A stretch of DNA of 64,000 nt from Rhizobium brockwellii (GCF_000769405.2 NZ_CP053439.1:4386501-4450500); one strand, 5' to 3'; positions 16,427-25,478 are shown, counted from the stretch's first letter. The notes: generated from the sequence alone by a model not told the origin. Translations and numbers: made by a program.

Positions 16427-18313
16427 TCAATCCATGGCGTGGATATCCCTGTTCTTCGTTTCCGGCAGGAAGATCAGGCCGATCACCAGCGTGATCGACG
16501 CAAAGACGATCGGGTACCAGAGACCGTAATAGATATCACCCGCGGCAGCGCTCATCGCGAAGGCTGTCGCCGGCAGCAGGCCGCCGAACCAGCCGTTGCC
16601 GATGTGATAGGGCAGCGACATGCCGGTATAGCGGATGCGGGTCGGGAAGAGCTCGACCAGCAGTGCCGCAATCGGGCCGTAGACCATCGTCACATAGAGG
16701 ACGAGGACGAACAGCACCGCGATCGTGCCGATCCAGTTGACACGGGCGGGATCAGCAACCATGGCGAAGGCGCCGCCATTGGCGACGTTGTAGACCGCCA
16801 TGTCGGTGACGCCATTGGCCTCATCCGCGGTCAGCAGCTTGGTCTCGACCAGCTTGGCCGCCGGTACGGTTTCCTTCTCGCCGGCGCGCACGGCTTCGGC
16901 GTTGAGCGACAGTTCCGGATTGGCTGCAATGAAGGCATCAAGCTTGGAATCCGGCACCTTGATGGCGCCGCGGTTCAGCGGGTAGCCGGCATCATGGAGC
17001 GCGATGTTGACGCTCTTTTCGAAGGCGGCGGTCATGCCCTTGGCCTTGTCGCCGGCAGCGACGACGTCGAAGCTTGGGATCGTCGCGTTGCCGACCTTGA
17101 CCGTTGCCGGCTGTCCGGCGGTACCGGGCACGACGTCGTAAGGCACCGAGTTCCTGGTCAGGAACGCCGTCGCCACGTCGCAGGAACTGGTGAACTTCGC
17201 CGTGCCGGTCGGGTTGAACTGGAACCTGCAGTCGGCCGGATCGGACGTCACCGTTGCCCGAATCGAAGCCTGCGCTTCGGCAAGCGCCGGGTTCGCCGTC
17301 CAGGTCATCGCCTTGAAAAGCGGATTGTAGGTCAACGCCGCAATGAGAAGGCCTGCCATGATGATAGGCTTGCGACCGATCTTGTCGGAGAGGCCGCCGA
17401 AGATGACGAAGAACGGCGTGCCGAGGAGAAGAGCGATGGCGACCATCACATTGGCCGAGAACAGGTCCACCTTCAGCACGTTCTGCAGGAAGAACAGCGC
17501 ATAGAACTGGCCGCCGTACCAGACGACCGCCTGGCCCATGGTGGCGCCGAGCAGCGCGATGATCGCGATCTTGGCATTTTTCCATGTCCCGAATGCTTCG
17601 GTCAGCGGCGCCTTCGAGCCCTTGCCTTCCGCCTTCATGCGCTGGAATGCCGGCGATTCGTTCATCTTCAGGCGGATCCAGACCGATACGCCGAGCAGGA
17701 TGACCGAGACCAGGAACGGGATGCGCCAGCCCCAGGCGGCAAACTGAGCCGCACCCATCAGATATTGAACAAAGACGATGACTATCAGCGACAGGAACAG
17801 GCCGAGCGTCGCCGTCGTCTGGATCCATGAAGTGAAGTACCCGCGGCGCCCATTCGGCGCATGTTCAGCGACGTAGGTTGCCGCACCGCCATATTCACCG
17901 CCCAGCGCCAGACCCTGGAGCAGGCGCAGCCCAATCAGGATGATCGGGGCTGCGATGCCGATCGTAGCGGCACCCGGCAGGACGCCGACGAGGAAGGTCG
18001 ACAGACCCATGATCAGGATCGTCACCAGGAAGGTGTATTTGCGGCCGACGAGGTCGCCGAGACGGCCGAACACCAGGGCGCCGAAGGGGCGCACCAGGAA
18101 GCCGGCAGCAAAGGCGAGCAGCGTGAAAATGTTGCGCGTCGCCTCAGGATATTGGGTGAAGTAGGTCGCGCCGATATAGGTGGCGAGCGAACCGTAAAGA
18201 TAGAAATCGTACCATTCGAAAACGGTGCCAAGCGAAGAGGCGAAGATTACCTTCTTCTCCTCGCCGGTCATCGGAGCGGCCTTCGCGCCGTCGATGCTTG
18301 CGACATTTGCCAT
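16427..18313 (-). CDS. MFS transporter, metabolite:H+ symporter (MHS) family, with large loop insertion
   Basis: 628 residues from ATG 18313, with GGAGGACAG upstream. The start (SSLGTVFEWYDFYLYGSLAT) and FGRLGDLVGRKYTFL plus LGGEYGGAATYVAEHAP are MHS-family signatures (relatives of ShiA, ProP, KgtP). Twelve membrane segments are expected. Unlike the usual 430-470 residues, an insertion of about 170 residues sits near residues 350-520, between YNPLFKAMTW and PARVNWIGTIAVL. It is polar, has two cysteines (ADCRFQF, SSCDVAT), and by the position of the flanking helices probably faces the periplasm. Substrate is likely a carboxylate or betaine but cannot be named. Single gene. Confidence 0.88.
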   Translation of the reverse strand: MANVASIDGAKAAPMTGEEKKVIFASSLGTVFEWYDFYLYGSLATYIGATYFTQYPEATRNIFTLLAFAAGFLVRPFGALVFGRLGDLVGRKYTFLVTILIMGLSTFLVGVLPGAATIGIAAPIILIGLRLLQGLALGGEYGGAATYVAEHAPNGRRGYFTSWIQTTATLGLFLSLIVIVFVQYLMGAAQFAAWGWRIPFLVSVILLGVSVWIRLKMNESPAFQRMKAEGKGSKAPLTEAFGTWKNAKIAIIALLGATMGQAVVWYGGQFYALFFLQNVLKVDLFSANVMVAIALLLGTPFFVIFGGLSDKIGRKPIIMAGLLIAALTYNPLFKAMTWTANPALAEAQASIRATVTSDPADCRFQFNPTGTAKFTSSCDVATAFLTRNSVPYDVVPGTAGQPATVKVGNATIPSFDVVAAGDKAKGMTAAFEKSVNIALHDAGYPLNRGAIKVPDSKLDAFIAANPELSLNAEAVRAGEKETVPAAKLVETKLLTADEANGVTDMAVYNVANGGAFAMVADPARVNWIGTIAVLFVLVLYVTMVYGPIAALLVELFPTRIRYTGMSLPYHIGNGWFGGLLPATAFAMSAAAGDIYYGLWYPIVFASITLVIGLIFLPETKNRDIHAMD

Positions 18314-18559
18314 TGTCTGTCCTCCACAGAGTGATGAGCACGCGCGCGGCCTACTTCTCCTCAAAGCATACCCCTGGCCGCGACACGCCTGACGGGAGTG
18401 TGCCAGAAACGACAGATCAAAAAGAGAGAGGCTTTCGGATTATGACTTTAGTCTAATAATGACGCGCGGTTCTCACGCACATCAGGCCCGCCGCCACCCG
18501 TGAGGATTGTGCTGCCGGAGGTTTCGAAGCAGGTTTCACGCGGTTGTAATGTGGACCCG

Positions 18560-19876
18560 TTACGCTCTCAGCGCCTGCGCCGGCGATTGCCGATAGGCAA
18601 GCACTGCCGGCAGCGCAGCGAGAAGTGTGGCAAAGGCAAGCAGCACTGCCGCAAGCCCGGCATCTTCACGGGCGAAGCCGACCGGCATGGCAACCCCGCT
18701 TGTTTGCGAGAACATGCCGGATAAGATGAGGGCTGCGGCATAACCGAGCGCGAATCCGAGTGCGATGCCAGTTGCCACCAGGAAGAAGAATTCCAGCCAG
18801 ACGATGCCGAAAATCGCGCCGCGTGGGGCGCCGAAGGCCCTCAGTGCGCCGATCTGACGGCGGCGCTGGCCGATATGGATGACCGTGACCAGCACCAGCG
18901 AGGCTGCGACGAGAGCTTGCGCGCCGGAGGCGACGGCGACCAGGATCTGTTTGGCGTCGCCGAGCGTGGCGTAGAGATTGGTCAGCACCTCGCCGGGAAA
19001 GACAGCGACGGTATCGCCGCTGCGATAGTCCTGCCGCAGCTTATAGGCATCGGCGATCGTCTTCGGCTTGACGAGAATGGCGGGAAGGCCAGGAGCGCCC
19101 GCAGTCCAGCTCTCATCAAGCGCGGCATCCGGATCGGCTTTCCCGTGATGCCCATGCCCATCATGATCAGCGCCGGCTTTCTCGTGCTCATGGCCATGTT
19201 CAGCGCTGTCCGTGCCGGACGCCGCTTCATGATCGTGCTCGGCTTCGGCACCATCTTCCAAATGCTCTTCCGCCTCCATGCCATGGATGTGCCAGACAGC
19301 CTGGATCGGAACGAGAATGGCCCGGTCCCAGGCGGTGCCGGTCGGCCGCAAACGGCCGGCGATATGATAGACGAGCTCGGTATGAGTCTCGCCGCCCTCT
19401 TCCAGCGACCCGTGCATCGGCTTGATCTCGCCGCCGAGCGACAGCTTGACGGCGGCGCCGATCACTGCCTCGCCCTCGCGTGCGAAAATCTTGCCTTCGC
19501 CCAAACCGCCGGACAGGTTCTGCGCCAGCATGGTCGTTGTGCCGATGATCGGATAGCCGGAGAAGGAATCGCCGAAGCCGATCGGGGCTGCCCAATCGAC
19601 CCGCGGATCCGCGGCAAGCTTGCCCAGCACTTCGCCCGGCATCAGTGGCAGCGGCGAGGGCTGCAGGAAGACGGAGGACAGCACGAGCTGCGTCTCGCTG
19701 CCGCCGGCGCCGATGACAAGATCGAACTTGTCGGCGGCGCGTGCGCTGCCGAGACGAAGCGCCCGCTCCTGCAGGACGACAGAAACGCCGAGCGCGATCG
19801 CAAGCGCCACCAAGAGCACGACCACCAGCGACCCCGCCCAGAGGCGACGAAGGTCGGAAAGGATGAAGCGGATCAT
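18560..19876 (-). CDS. FtsX/MacB-type ABC transporter permease with His-rich loop
   Basis: 438 residues. An N-terminal membrane segment (SLVVVLLVALAIALGVSVV), a large extracytoplasmic domain, then three C-terminal segments with IGALRAFGAPRGAIFGIVWLE define the FtsX/LolC/MacB permease class, which usually drives envelope or periplasmic mechanics rather than substrate import. Residues 196-244 hold 12 histidines among Asp/Glu, a strong sign of metal binding in the periplasm. Start overlaps the ATPase stop (ATGA). Operon order is Tat-secreted protein, ATPase, permease. A role in zinc or copper handling is inferred from the His-rich loop only. Confidence 0.85.
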   Translation of the reverse strand: MIRFILSDLRRLWAGSLVVVLLVALAIALGVSVVLQERALRLGSARAADKFDLVIGAGGSETQLVLSSVFLQPSPLPLMPGEVLGKLAADPRVDWAAPIGFGDSFSGYPIIGTTTMLAQNLSGGLGEGKIFAREGEAVIGAAVKLSLGGEIKPMHGSLEEGGETHTELVYHIAGRLRPTGTAWDRAILVPIQAVWHIHGMEAEEHLEDGAEAEHDHEAASGTDSAEHGHEHEKAGADHDGHGHHGKADPDAALDESWTAGAPGLPAILVKPKTIADAYKLRQDYRSGDTVAVFPGEVLTNLYATLGDAKQILVAVASGAQALVAASLVLVTVIHIGQRRRQIGALRAFGAPRGAIFGIVWLEFFFLVATGIALGFALGYAAALILSGMFSQTSGVAMPVGFAREDAGLAAVLLAFATLLAALPAVLAYRQSPAQALRA

Positions 19877-20565
19877 GCAGCCTCTCCCGCCGTTGCCGCG
19901 GAATCATCGCCGATCCGGCCGGAACCGAAGGTGATGCACCTGTCGAGGCGGCCCACCAAGCGCTGGTCGTGTGAAACGACAATCAGCGTGCTGCCTTCGG
20001 CAATGGCCAGATCGAGGATGAGATCGCCAACCGCCTCGCCGCTTTCGGCATCGAGGCTTGCAGTCGGCTCGTCTGCGATGATGACGCCGGGCTTGCGCAG
20101 CAGCGCCCGGCCGATCGCCACGCGCTGCATCTCGCCGCGCGACATGGTTTCGATTTTCTGGCCGGGGCGCGAAAGACCGACCGTGCCCAAAAGCGCATGC
20201 GCCCGCTCGATGACATCAGCCGTGGCGGCGCCGGCAAGCCGCGCCGGCAGGAGTACGTTCTCCAGTGCAGACAGGCCGGGAAAGAGATGGAACTCCTGCA
20301 TGACCAGGCCGATATTGGCGGCACGGAACCGGTCGCGCCGGCTTTCTGAAAAACCCGCGATATCCTCGCCGTTCCAGCAGATGCGGCCTTGCCGCGTCCG
20401 CTCCAGCCCGGCAACGATATTGACGAAGGTACTCTTGCCGGATCCGGACGCGCCTGTGACGGCGACCTTGCTGCCTGCCTCGATCGACAGGCGGCCGATC
20501 GCCAGTGCCGGCGAGGACAGGCCCGGAAAGGCAACGGTCAGGTTTTCGATATCGAGAGCGAGCAT
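19873..20565 (-). CDS. ABC transporter ATP-binding protein (LolD/MacB type)
   Basis: 230 residues. Walker A GASGSGKSTFVNI, signature MSRGEMQRVAIGRALL, Walker B VIIADEPTASLD and the switch histidine in VVSHDQRL are all present. The FHLFPGLSALENVLLPARL Q-loop region is typical of the MacB/LolD/FtsE branch. It energises the adjacent FtsX-type permease, with which it overlaps by 4 bp. The signature deviates slightly from LSGGQ (SRGEM), as often in this branch. It begins 6 bp after the Tat-secreted protein gene. Confidence 0.92.
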   Translation of the reverse strand: MLALDIENLTVAFPGLSSPALAIGRLSIEAGSKVAVTGASGSGKSTFVNIVAGLERTRQGRICWNGEDIAGFSESRRDRFRAANIGLVMQEFHLFPGLSALENVLLPARLAGAATADVIERAHALLGTVGLSRPGQKIETMSRGEMQRVAIGRALLRKPGVIIADEPTASLDAESGEAVGDLILDLAIAEGSTLIVVSHDQRLVGRLDRCITFGSGRIGDDSAATAGEAA

Positions 20566-20571
20566 ACCGGT

Positions 20572-21039
20572 TCAGACGGCGGAATATTCGGCCTGGCGGA
20601 TCCGCAGCAGGCTGACGAAGCCTGTGTCCGGATCCGTCCACGAACCGTATTCAAGCGTCCCGCGCACTTCTATCGTCTGGCGCGGCTGCACGAAGGTCTG
20701 CTTCTCGCCGAGATAGACGACGACGATATTGTCCGGCCAGTCCGCATCCGAGGAACAGAAGGGGCAGAGCGACATCGGCACCTCGGTGAGCACGAAGAAC
20801 TGGGCCTCGGCCTTCAATGGCGGTGCCATGAAACCTTTCATGCTGACGTCTTTGCCGGCAAGGCGCTTCACCTTGTCGGAGAATTCGAGGCCGAGCACGC
20901 CGAACTTGCCGTAAAGCTCATCGAAGCTGATCAAGGAATCCGCAGCAAAACTCGGGCGAGCAATAGCGGCGAAGGCCAGCGTGCCGATGGCGCCGATCAG
21001 GCTGCGGCGGCTGAGATGCAGCAAAGGGAGCTTTTCCAT
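20572..21039 (-). CDS. Tat-exported protein of an ABC cassette (DUF3299-like)
   Basis: 155 residues from ATG 21039, with GGAG 6 bases upstream. The N-terminus LSRRSLIGAIGTLAFAA is a twin-arginine signal, with likely cleavage after SFA near residue 32, so it is exported folded. The mature part has FDELYGKFGVLGLEFS, SMKGFMAPPLKAEAQFFVL and a CPFCSSDADWPDN cysteine pair. This pattern resembles DUF3299-type proteins seen next to MacB-like ABC genes; that assignment is from memory. Tat export plus CxxC and a His-rich partner suggest metal binding. First gene of the cassette, 92 bp after the phosphatase gene with a hairpin between. Confidence 0.72.
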   Translation of the reverse strand: MEKLPLLHLSRRSLIGAIGTLAFAAIARPSFAADSLISFDELYGKFGVLGLEFSDKVKRLAGKDVSMKGFMAPPLKAEAQFFVLTEVPMSLCPFCSSDADWPDNIVVVYLGEKQTFVQPRQTIEVRGTLEYGSWTDPDTGFVSLLRIRQAEYSAV

Positions 21040-21060
21040 GGCGATCTCCAAGAATGAAAT

Positions 21061-21120
21061 CCCGGCCGCTGAACAGCCGGGACCATGATCGGTGAAAGAG
21101 GCAAGGCCGGCAAGCGGCCT
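21061..21120 (-). terminator. Two hairpins after the alkaline phosphatase gene
   Basis: AGGCCG / CGGCCT at 21104-21120 and CCCGGC / GCCGGG at 21061-21081. The second is followed on the minus strand by ATTTCATTCTT. Together they probably end or attenuate the phosphatase transcript before the ABC cassette. Confidence 0.55.
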
Positions 21121-21143
21121 AGCCGGATCAGATAGGCTTCAGA

Positions 21144-22898
21144 TCAGTTCGTCTGCTTGGCGCCGAGAGCGAAGGTGTCGGCGAGCACGCGATAGACGTC
21201 GCTCTGTTCCATGTAACCATGGAAGCCTTCAGCGCCAGGACCTGCCGACTGCAGGACGACGTCGTCGACGGCGTGGACGCCACTATCGCCGGCCTTCGGG
21301 ATATTGCCCTGAACGAAGACCGCGCCGGGAACATCCTTATACTGCTCGTTGGCGACATATTCCTTCTTTTCGTTCTGGACAGCCGGAACGAACGGGCCAT
21401 CGAGCTTCGGACGGAAGGTCTCGTAGTGATCGGGGCCATTGTTGGCACTCAGGAACAGGCGGCGGCTGACGTCGACCTTATCGGGATAGCCGTCGCCGTT
21501 TTCGTCCTTGTAGTTCGGGAAGCCGGCTTCGGCATAGGTCCCGACCTTTTCGCGCATTTCCGTGCCGGGCTTTTCATCATCGACGGTACCGATGATGGAT
21601 ACGCCATGCGTGTGGTCGCCGGTGACGACGATCAGCGTGTCCGGATGGGCCTTCTGGAATTCGCGGGCAACGCCGATGGCCTGGTCGAATTCGATGGTTT
21701 CGTAGACGGCACGATCCCAATCGAGCGGATGAGACATTTTGTCGATCGAGGAGCCTTCGACCATCAGGAAGAAGCCATCAGGATTCTTCGAGAGGCGGTC
21801 GAGCGCAACCTTGGTCATGGCGACGAGGCCCGGCTGGTTCGGGAACTTGTCGACGGTGCCCTTCTTCAGGAACTCGCGATCAAGCGTCACGTCCATATTG
21901 CCGGTGTGGAAGAGACCGAGGAGATTGCCTTCCGCCGATGCATTGGCTGCGAGCTCGTTCTTGTCGGTCGCAAGCTTGTAACCGGCATCCTGGAACTGCT
22001 TGATGTAGTCCTGATTGTCCTTGCGCTTGGAGCCGGCGACTTCCTTGCCGAGGAAATAGGCCGAGCCACCGCCGAGGAGGACTTCCGGCTTGACGTCGAG
22101 CAGCATGCCGACAACGTCGGCCTTGTCGTTGCGGTTGCGGGTGTGGGAAACGACCGCGGCCGGCGTAGCATCTTCGACCTCGGCCGTTGCAACGATGCCG
22201 ATCGACTTCTTGGTCAGGCGGCGAACGGCTTCTGCGAAGGTTTCAACACGCGGATCATCGAGGGAGGCCGGCGTACGGTCCGCATAAACGCCGATCGCGT
22301 TGACGGCCGTCTTGTGACCCGTCATGTAGGCCGACATGGTGTTGGCCGAGTCCGTATCGACGGCATTCGTCGCCGACGTGCCGATAAACGCCATACGCTC
22401 GAGATCGTCCATATTCAGGCGGCCATTCGCCTTCCCTTCGGTCATGCCCTTGGACATGATGCGGGCAGCGGTGCGATGCGCAACGGAAAGGCCGTCACCC
22501 AGCAGGAAGATGATGTTCTTTGCCTTCGGCTGGGCCGCTGTTTCATAAACATTCCAGATGACAGACTTCGTTTCGTCGCCGGCAGCGACTTCGATCTTGT
22601 AGTCGCCAGGAGCGGAAATCTTCAGGTCGCGCAGCAGGATAGCGGAGCCGAGAGCCTTGTCGTCCTTGCCCTTTTCCAATTCGACGAACTGCGCTTCTCC
22701 TCCGAGGACGGTCTTGTAGTCCTGGCCGTTGACGGTGATCTTCACGTCTTCGGGCTTGACCTGCTTGTTGAGCTCGACCTTGAAATCGAACGGCGAACCG
22801 GCAAGGATCGTCGCGCGATCAAGCGGATAGACCGTCGTCGCCTGAGCGGCGCCCGCAAGGATGGTGGTGGCCGCAAAGGCGGCAAGAAGCGTACGCAT
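21144..22898 (-). CDS. Alkaline phosphatase (PhoA family), secreted
   Basis: 584 residues with a Sec signal (LLAAFAATTILAGAAQA, cleavage near residue 20). An N-terminal beta-type domain of about 100 residues (about 21-120) precedes the phosphatase domain. Metal and catalytic residues are visible: LLGDG at 133-136, the nucleophile serine 184 in DTDSANTMSAYMTGHKT, MVEGSSIDKMSHP and VTGDHTHG. It releases phosphate from organic esters in the periplasm. A PHO box lies 58 bp before the start, so induction by PhoB under phosphate limitation is expected. Upstream 22974-23309 has no other clear gene. Confidence 0.92.
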   Translation of the reverse strand: MRTLLAAFAATTILAGAAQATTVYPLDRATILAGSPFDFKVELNKQVKPEDVKITVNGQDYKTVLGGEAQFVELEKGKDDKALGSAILLRDLKISAPGDYKIEVAAGDETKSVIWNVYETAAQPKAKNIIFLLGDGLSVAHRTAARIMSKGMTEGKANGRLNMDDLERMAFIGTSATNAVDTDSANTMSAYMTGHKTAVNAIGVYADRTPASLDDPRVETFAEAVRRLTKKSIGIVATAEVEDATPAAVVSHTRNRNDKADVVGMLLDVKPEVLLGGGSAYFLGKEVAGSKRKDNQDYIKQFQDAGYKLATDKNELAANASAEGNLLGLFHTGNMDVTLDREFLKKGTVDKFPNQPGLVAMTKVALDRLSKNPDGFFLMVEGSSIDKMSHPLDWDRAVYETIEFDQAIGVAREFQKAHPDTLIVVTGDHTHGVSIIGTVDDEKPGTEMREKVGTYAEAGFPNYKDENGDGYPDKVDVSRRLFLSANNGPDHYETFRPKLDGPFVPAVQNEKKEYVANEQYKDVPGAVFVQGNIPKAGDSGVHAVDDVVLQSAGPGAEGFHGYMEQSDVYRVLADTFALGAKQTN

Positions 22899-22955
22899 GG
22901 AAAACCCCCGTTTTCGTTGCAGACATTAACAACCGGGCCGGGATACCTCCCGAGG

Positions 22956-22973
22956 ATGACAGCGGCATGACAA
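22956..22973 (-). promoter_or_regulatory. PHO box (PhoB site) of the alkaline phosphatase gene
   Basis: Read on the minus strand: TTGTCAT GCCG CTGTCAT. These are two 7-bp direct repeats spaced by 4 bp, one mismatch from the double CTGTCAT consensus, 58 bp from the start codon. Confidence 0.9.
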
Positions 22974-23309
22974 AACGTCGCAGCATTGCGGCAGCCGCTT
23001 TCGCCTGCGAGCTCCAAGCGCAAAAACCTTGACTCCTGTGGAAAACCTTCTAAGAGCAACATCGGAAAAGGAATATCCATGGTTCGCGACGAACACGCCA
23101 TTGCCGAATGCAATGACCGGGCACGGGTTGCCGGGGTGGACATTGCCGTTCCGGTTTCTGCCAAAACCAAGGCCAAAACGACGACGAAAACCGTCTGACG
23201 TCTCTGGCCTGCCGCTCTCTCCCCGGCTCGGCTGGGGACAGGAAGACGCGATTAATCGCGCCTTTCCCCTCACCGGACAAGAGGAGAGAAGAGAAAGAGA
23301 GCTTGAGAA
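22974..23309. other. Intergenic region between phosphatase and asd
   Basis: 336 bp without a convincing gene. It holds a CCCCGGCTCGGCTGGGG inverted repeat near 23221, a GACGCGATTAATCGCGCC imperfect palindrome near 23245, a purine-rich run before asd, and a 39-codon open frame from ATG 23079 ending in Lys/Thr repeats whose coding status is doubtful. Confidence 0.4.
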
Positions 23310-24344
23310 ATGGGTTTCAAAGTAGCAGTTGCGGGAGCGACCGGTAATGTCGGCCGGGAGATGCTCAACATCCTCTCTGAGCGAGGCTTCCCCGCCGATG
23401 AGGTCGTGGCACTCGCCTCCTCGCGTTCGCAGGGCACCGAAGTTTCCTACGGTGACCGGACGCTGAAGGTCTCCAATCTGGAGAATTACGATTTCTCCGA
23501 TACCGACATCTGCCTGATGTCGGCCGGCGGCGAGGTCTCCAAGAAGTTCTCGCCGAAGATCGGCCAGCAGGGCTGCATCGTCATCGACAATTCCTCGGCT
23601 TGGCGCTATGACGCCGACGTGCCGCTGATCGTGCCGGAAGTGAACCCGGATGCGATCAGTCAGTTCACCAAGCGCAACATCATCGCCAATCCGAATTGCT
23701 CGACCGCCCAGTTGGTGGTGGCGCTGAAGCCGTTGCACGACTTCGCCAAGATCAAGCGTGTCGTCATCTCGACCTACCAGTCGGTTTCCGGCGCCGGCAA
23801 GGACGGCATGGACGAGCTCTTCAACCAGACGCGCGCCGTCTTCGTCGCCGATCCGATCGAGAACAAGAAGTTCACCAAGCGTATCGCCTTCAACGTCATC
23901 CCGCACATCGACGTCTTCATGGAGGACGGCTACACCAAGGAAGAGTGGAAGGTGCTGGCCGAGACGAAGAAGATGCTCGACCCGAAGATCAAGGTGACCT
24001 GCACGGCGGTGCGCGTGCCGGTTTTCATCGGTCATTCGGAATCGGTCAACATCGAATTCGAAAACGAGATCACTGCCGACCAGGCCCGCGACATCCTGCG
24101 CGATGCACCAGGCTGCCTCGTCATAGACAAGCGCGAGGACGGCGGCTACATCACGCCATATGAATCCGCGGGCGAGGATGCGACTTACATCTCGCGCATT
24201 CGCGAGGATGCAACTGTCGAAAACGGCCTCAACATCTGGGTGGTCTCCGACAACCTGCGCAAGGGTGCTGCCTTGAACGCCATCCAGATCGCCGAGCTGC
24301 TCGTCAATCGCGGCCTTGTCAAGCCGCGCAAGCAGGCCGCCTGA
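23310..24344 (+). CDS. asd: Aspartate-semialdehyde dehydrogenase
   Basis: 344 residues. AVAGATGNVGREMLNIL is the NADP-binding start, the catalytic cysteine is in NPNCSTAQLV, and VISTYQSVSGAGKDGMDEL follows. It reduces aspartyl phosphate to aspartate semialdehyde, the branch point to lysine/diaminopimelate, threonine and methionine. Full length. The ribosome site is within a purine-rich leader (GAGAAAGAGAGCTTGAGAA). Ends at a strong terminator, so it is monocistronic. Confidence 0.97.
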   Translation: MGFKVAVAGATGNVGREMLNILSERGFPADEVVALASSRSQGTEVSYGDRTLKVSNLENYDFSDTDICLMSAGGEVSKKFSPKIGQQGCIVIDNSSAWRYDADVPLIVPEVNPDAISQFTKRNIIANPNCSTAQLVVALKPLHDFAKIKRVVISTYQSVSGAGKDGMDELFNQTRAVFVADPIENKKFTKRIAFNVIPHIDVFMEDGYTKEEWKVLAETKKMLDPKIKVTCTAVRVPVFIGHSESVNIEFENEITADQARDILRDAPGCLVIDKREDGGYITPYESAGEDATYISRIREDATVENGLNIWVVSDNLRKGAALNAIQIAELLVNRGLVKPRKQAA

Positions 24345-24369
24345 TACCATTTGTAAACCATAATATGCT

Positions 24370-24399
24370 AAAGCCCTGCTGATGAAGGCAGGGCTTTTT
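24370..24399 (+). terminator. Rho-independent terminator after asd
   Basis: AAAGCCCTGC / GCAGGGCTTT, perfect 10-bp stem with an 8-nt loop and a T-run (TTTTT). Confidence 0.9.
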
Positions 24400-24616
24400 G
24401 CCGAGCCGTGGGCGCCCTCTATCCATAAGCGCTTACTAAAAGGTGATCGTGACAAAATCGCCTTCGGCTGGCATTCTGCCCGGCGTCAGCCAAGCTATGC
24501 CGCCCGAGACCGTGTAGCGGTTTGGGGCAAGGACATGAACAGAACGAAGATTTAAGGCGCGTCTCATGGTCCCGATCGGCCGCGGCGCGCTTCAGCAGAC
24601 CGGAGCGGGGTTCCTC

Positions 24617-25438
24617 ATGCGCATGACAACATTCCTTCTGGCGGCGTTTACGGCAGCCGGCGTTCTCCACGCGCTGCCGGCAGCGGCCCAGGGCGCCCAA
24701 TGCGGCAATAATAGCAGCGGTTTCACTGCCTGGGTCGCCGACTTCAAGCAGGAAGCAGCGGCAAACGGCGTCAGCCGCTCGGTCCTCGACCGCGCCTTCG
24801 CCAACGTCAATTACAACAAGCCGACGATCGCCGCCGACCGCGGCCAGAAAAGCTTCAAGCTCTCCTTCGACGCTTTCATGCAGAAACGCGGCGGTGCCAC
24901 GGTCATCTCCCGCGGCCGCAGCATGAAGGCCGCCAACCAGGCGCTTTTTGCCTCGATCGAGCGCCGTTACGGCGTTCCGGCCGGCCCGCTGATTGCGATC
25001 TGGGGCATGGAGACCGGTTTTGGCAGCTATATGGGCAACCAGCATACGCTGTCGGCTGTTTCGACCCTTGCCTATGACTGCCGTCGCTCGGACTATTTCA
25101 CCGACCAGCTCTATGCAGCACTCCAGCTCGTCTCCGAGGGTTATCTGAGCCCGCAGGCCAAGGGCGCTGCCCATGGTGAAATCGGCCAGACGCAGTTTCT
25201 GCCGCGCAATGTCGTGCGCTTCGGCGCCGACGGCGACGGCGACGGCCGCGTCGACATGGTCGGTTCCCGCGCCGATGCACTGGCCTCGACGGCGAATTTC
25301 CTCAAGGGCCATGGCTGGCGCGCCGGCTCCGGCTATCAGCCGGGAGAGCCGAATTTCGTCGCCATCCAGGGCTGGAACGCCGCCAGCGTCTACCAGCAGG
25401 CGATCGCCTATATCGGCCAGCAGATCGACGGCAAATAG
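24617..25438 (+). CDS. Lytic murein transglycosylase (MltB-like)
   Basis: 273 residues from ATG 24617, with GGAG 11 bases upstream; another ATG two codons later and one 17 codons earlier are possible. Signal peptide MTTFLLAAFTAAGVLHALPA with AAA-QG cleavage. The catalytic glutamate is in IAIWGMETGFGSYMG, followed by AHGEIGQTQFLPRNVVRFG and DGDGRVDMVGSRADALASTANFL, typical of the SLT_2/MltB family. It cleaves glycan strands of peptidoglycan with 1,6-anhydro-muramic acid formation. No lipobox, so probably soluble in the periplasm. Confidence 0.92.
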   Translation: MRMTTFLLAAFTAAGVLHALPAAAQGAQCGNNSSGFTAWVADFKQEAAANGVSRSVLDRAFANVNYNKPTIAADRGQKSFKLSFDAFMQKRGGATVISRGRSMKAANQALFASIERRYGVPAGPLIAIWGMETGFGSYMGNQHTLSAVSTLAYDCRRSDYFTDQLYAALQLVSEGYLSPQAKGAAHGEIGQTQFLPRNVVRFGADGDGDGRVDMVGSRADALASTANFLKGHGWRAGSGYQPGEPNFVAIQGWNAASVYQQAIAYIGQQIDGK

Positions 25439-25478
25439 GCCTTTACGGCGGATAAGCCTTCATCGACACCAATACCCG

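Noticed and set aside
16409..17830. 473-codon open frame antisense to the MHS transporter
   Set aside because: Arg/Asp/Gly-rich shadow without domains.
18875..20716. 613-codon open frame on the + strand over the ABC cassette
   Set aside because: Antisense to three clearly identified coupled genes; residues are composition-driven (Arg/Ala/Asp-rich).
22926..24455. 509-codon open frame antisense to asd
   Set aside because: Mirror of asd with no conserved motif.
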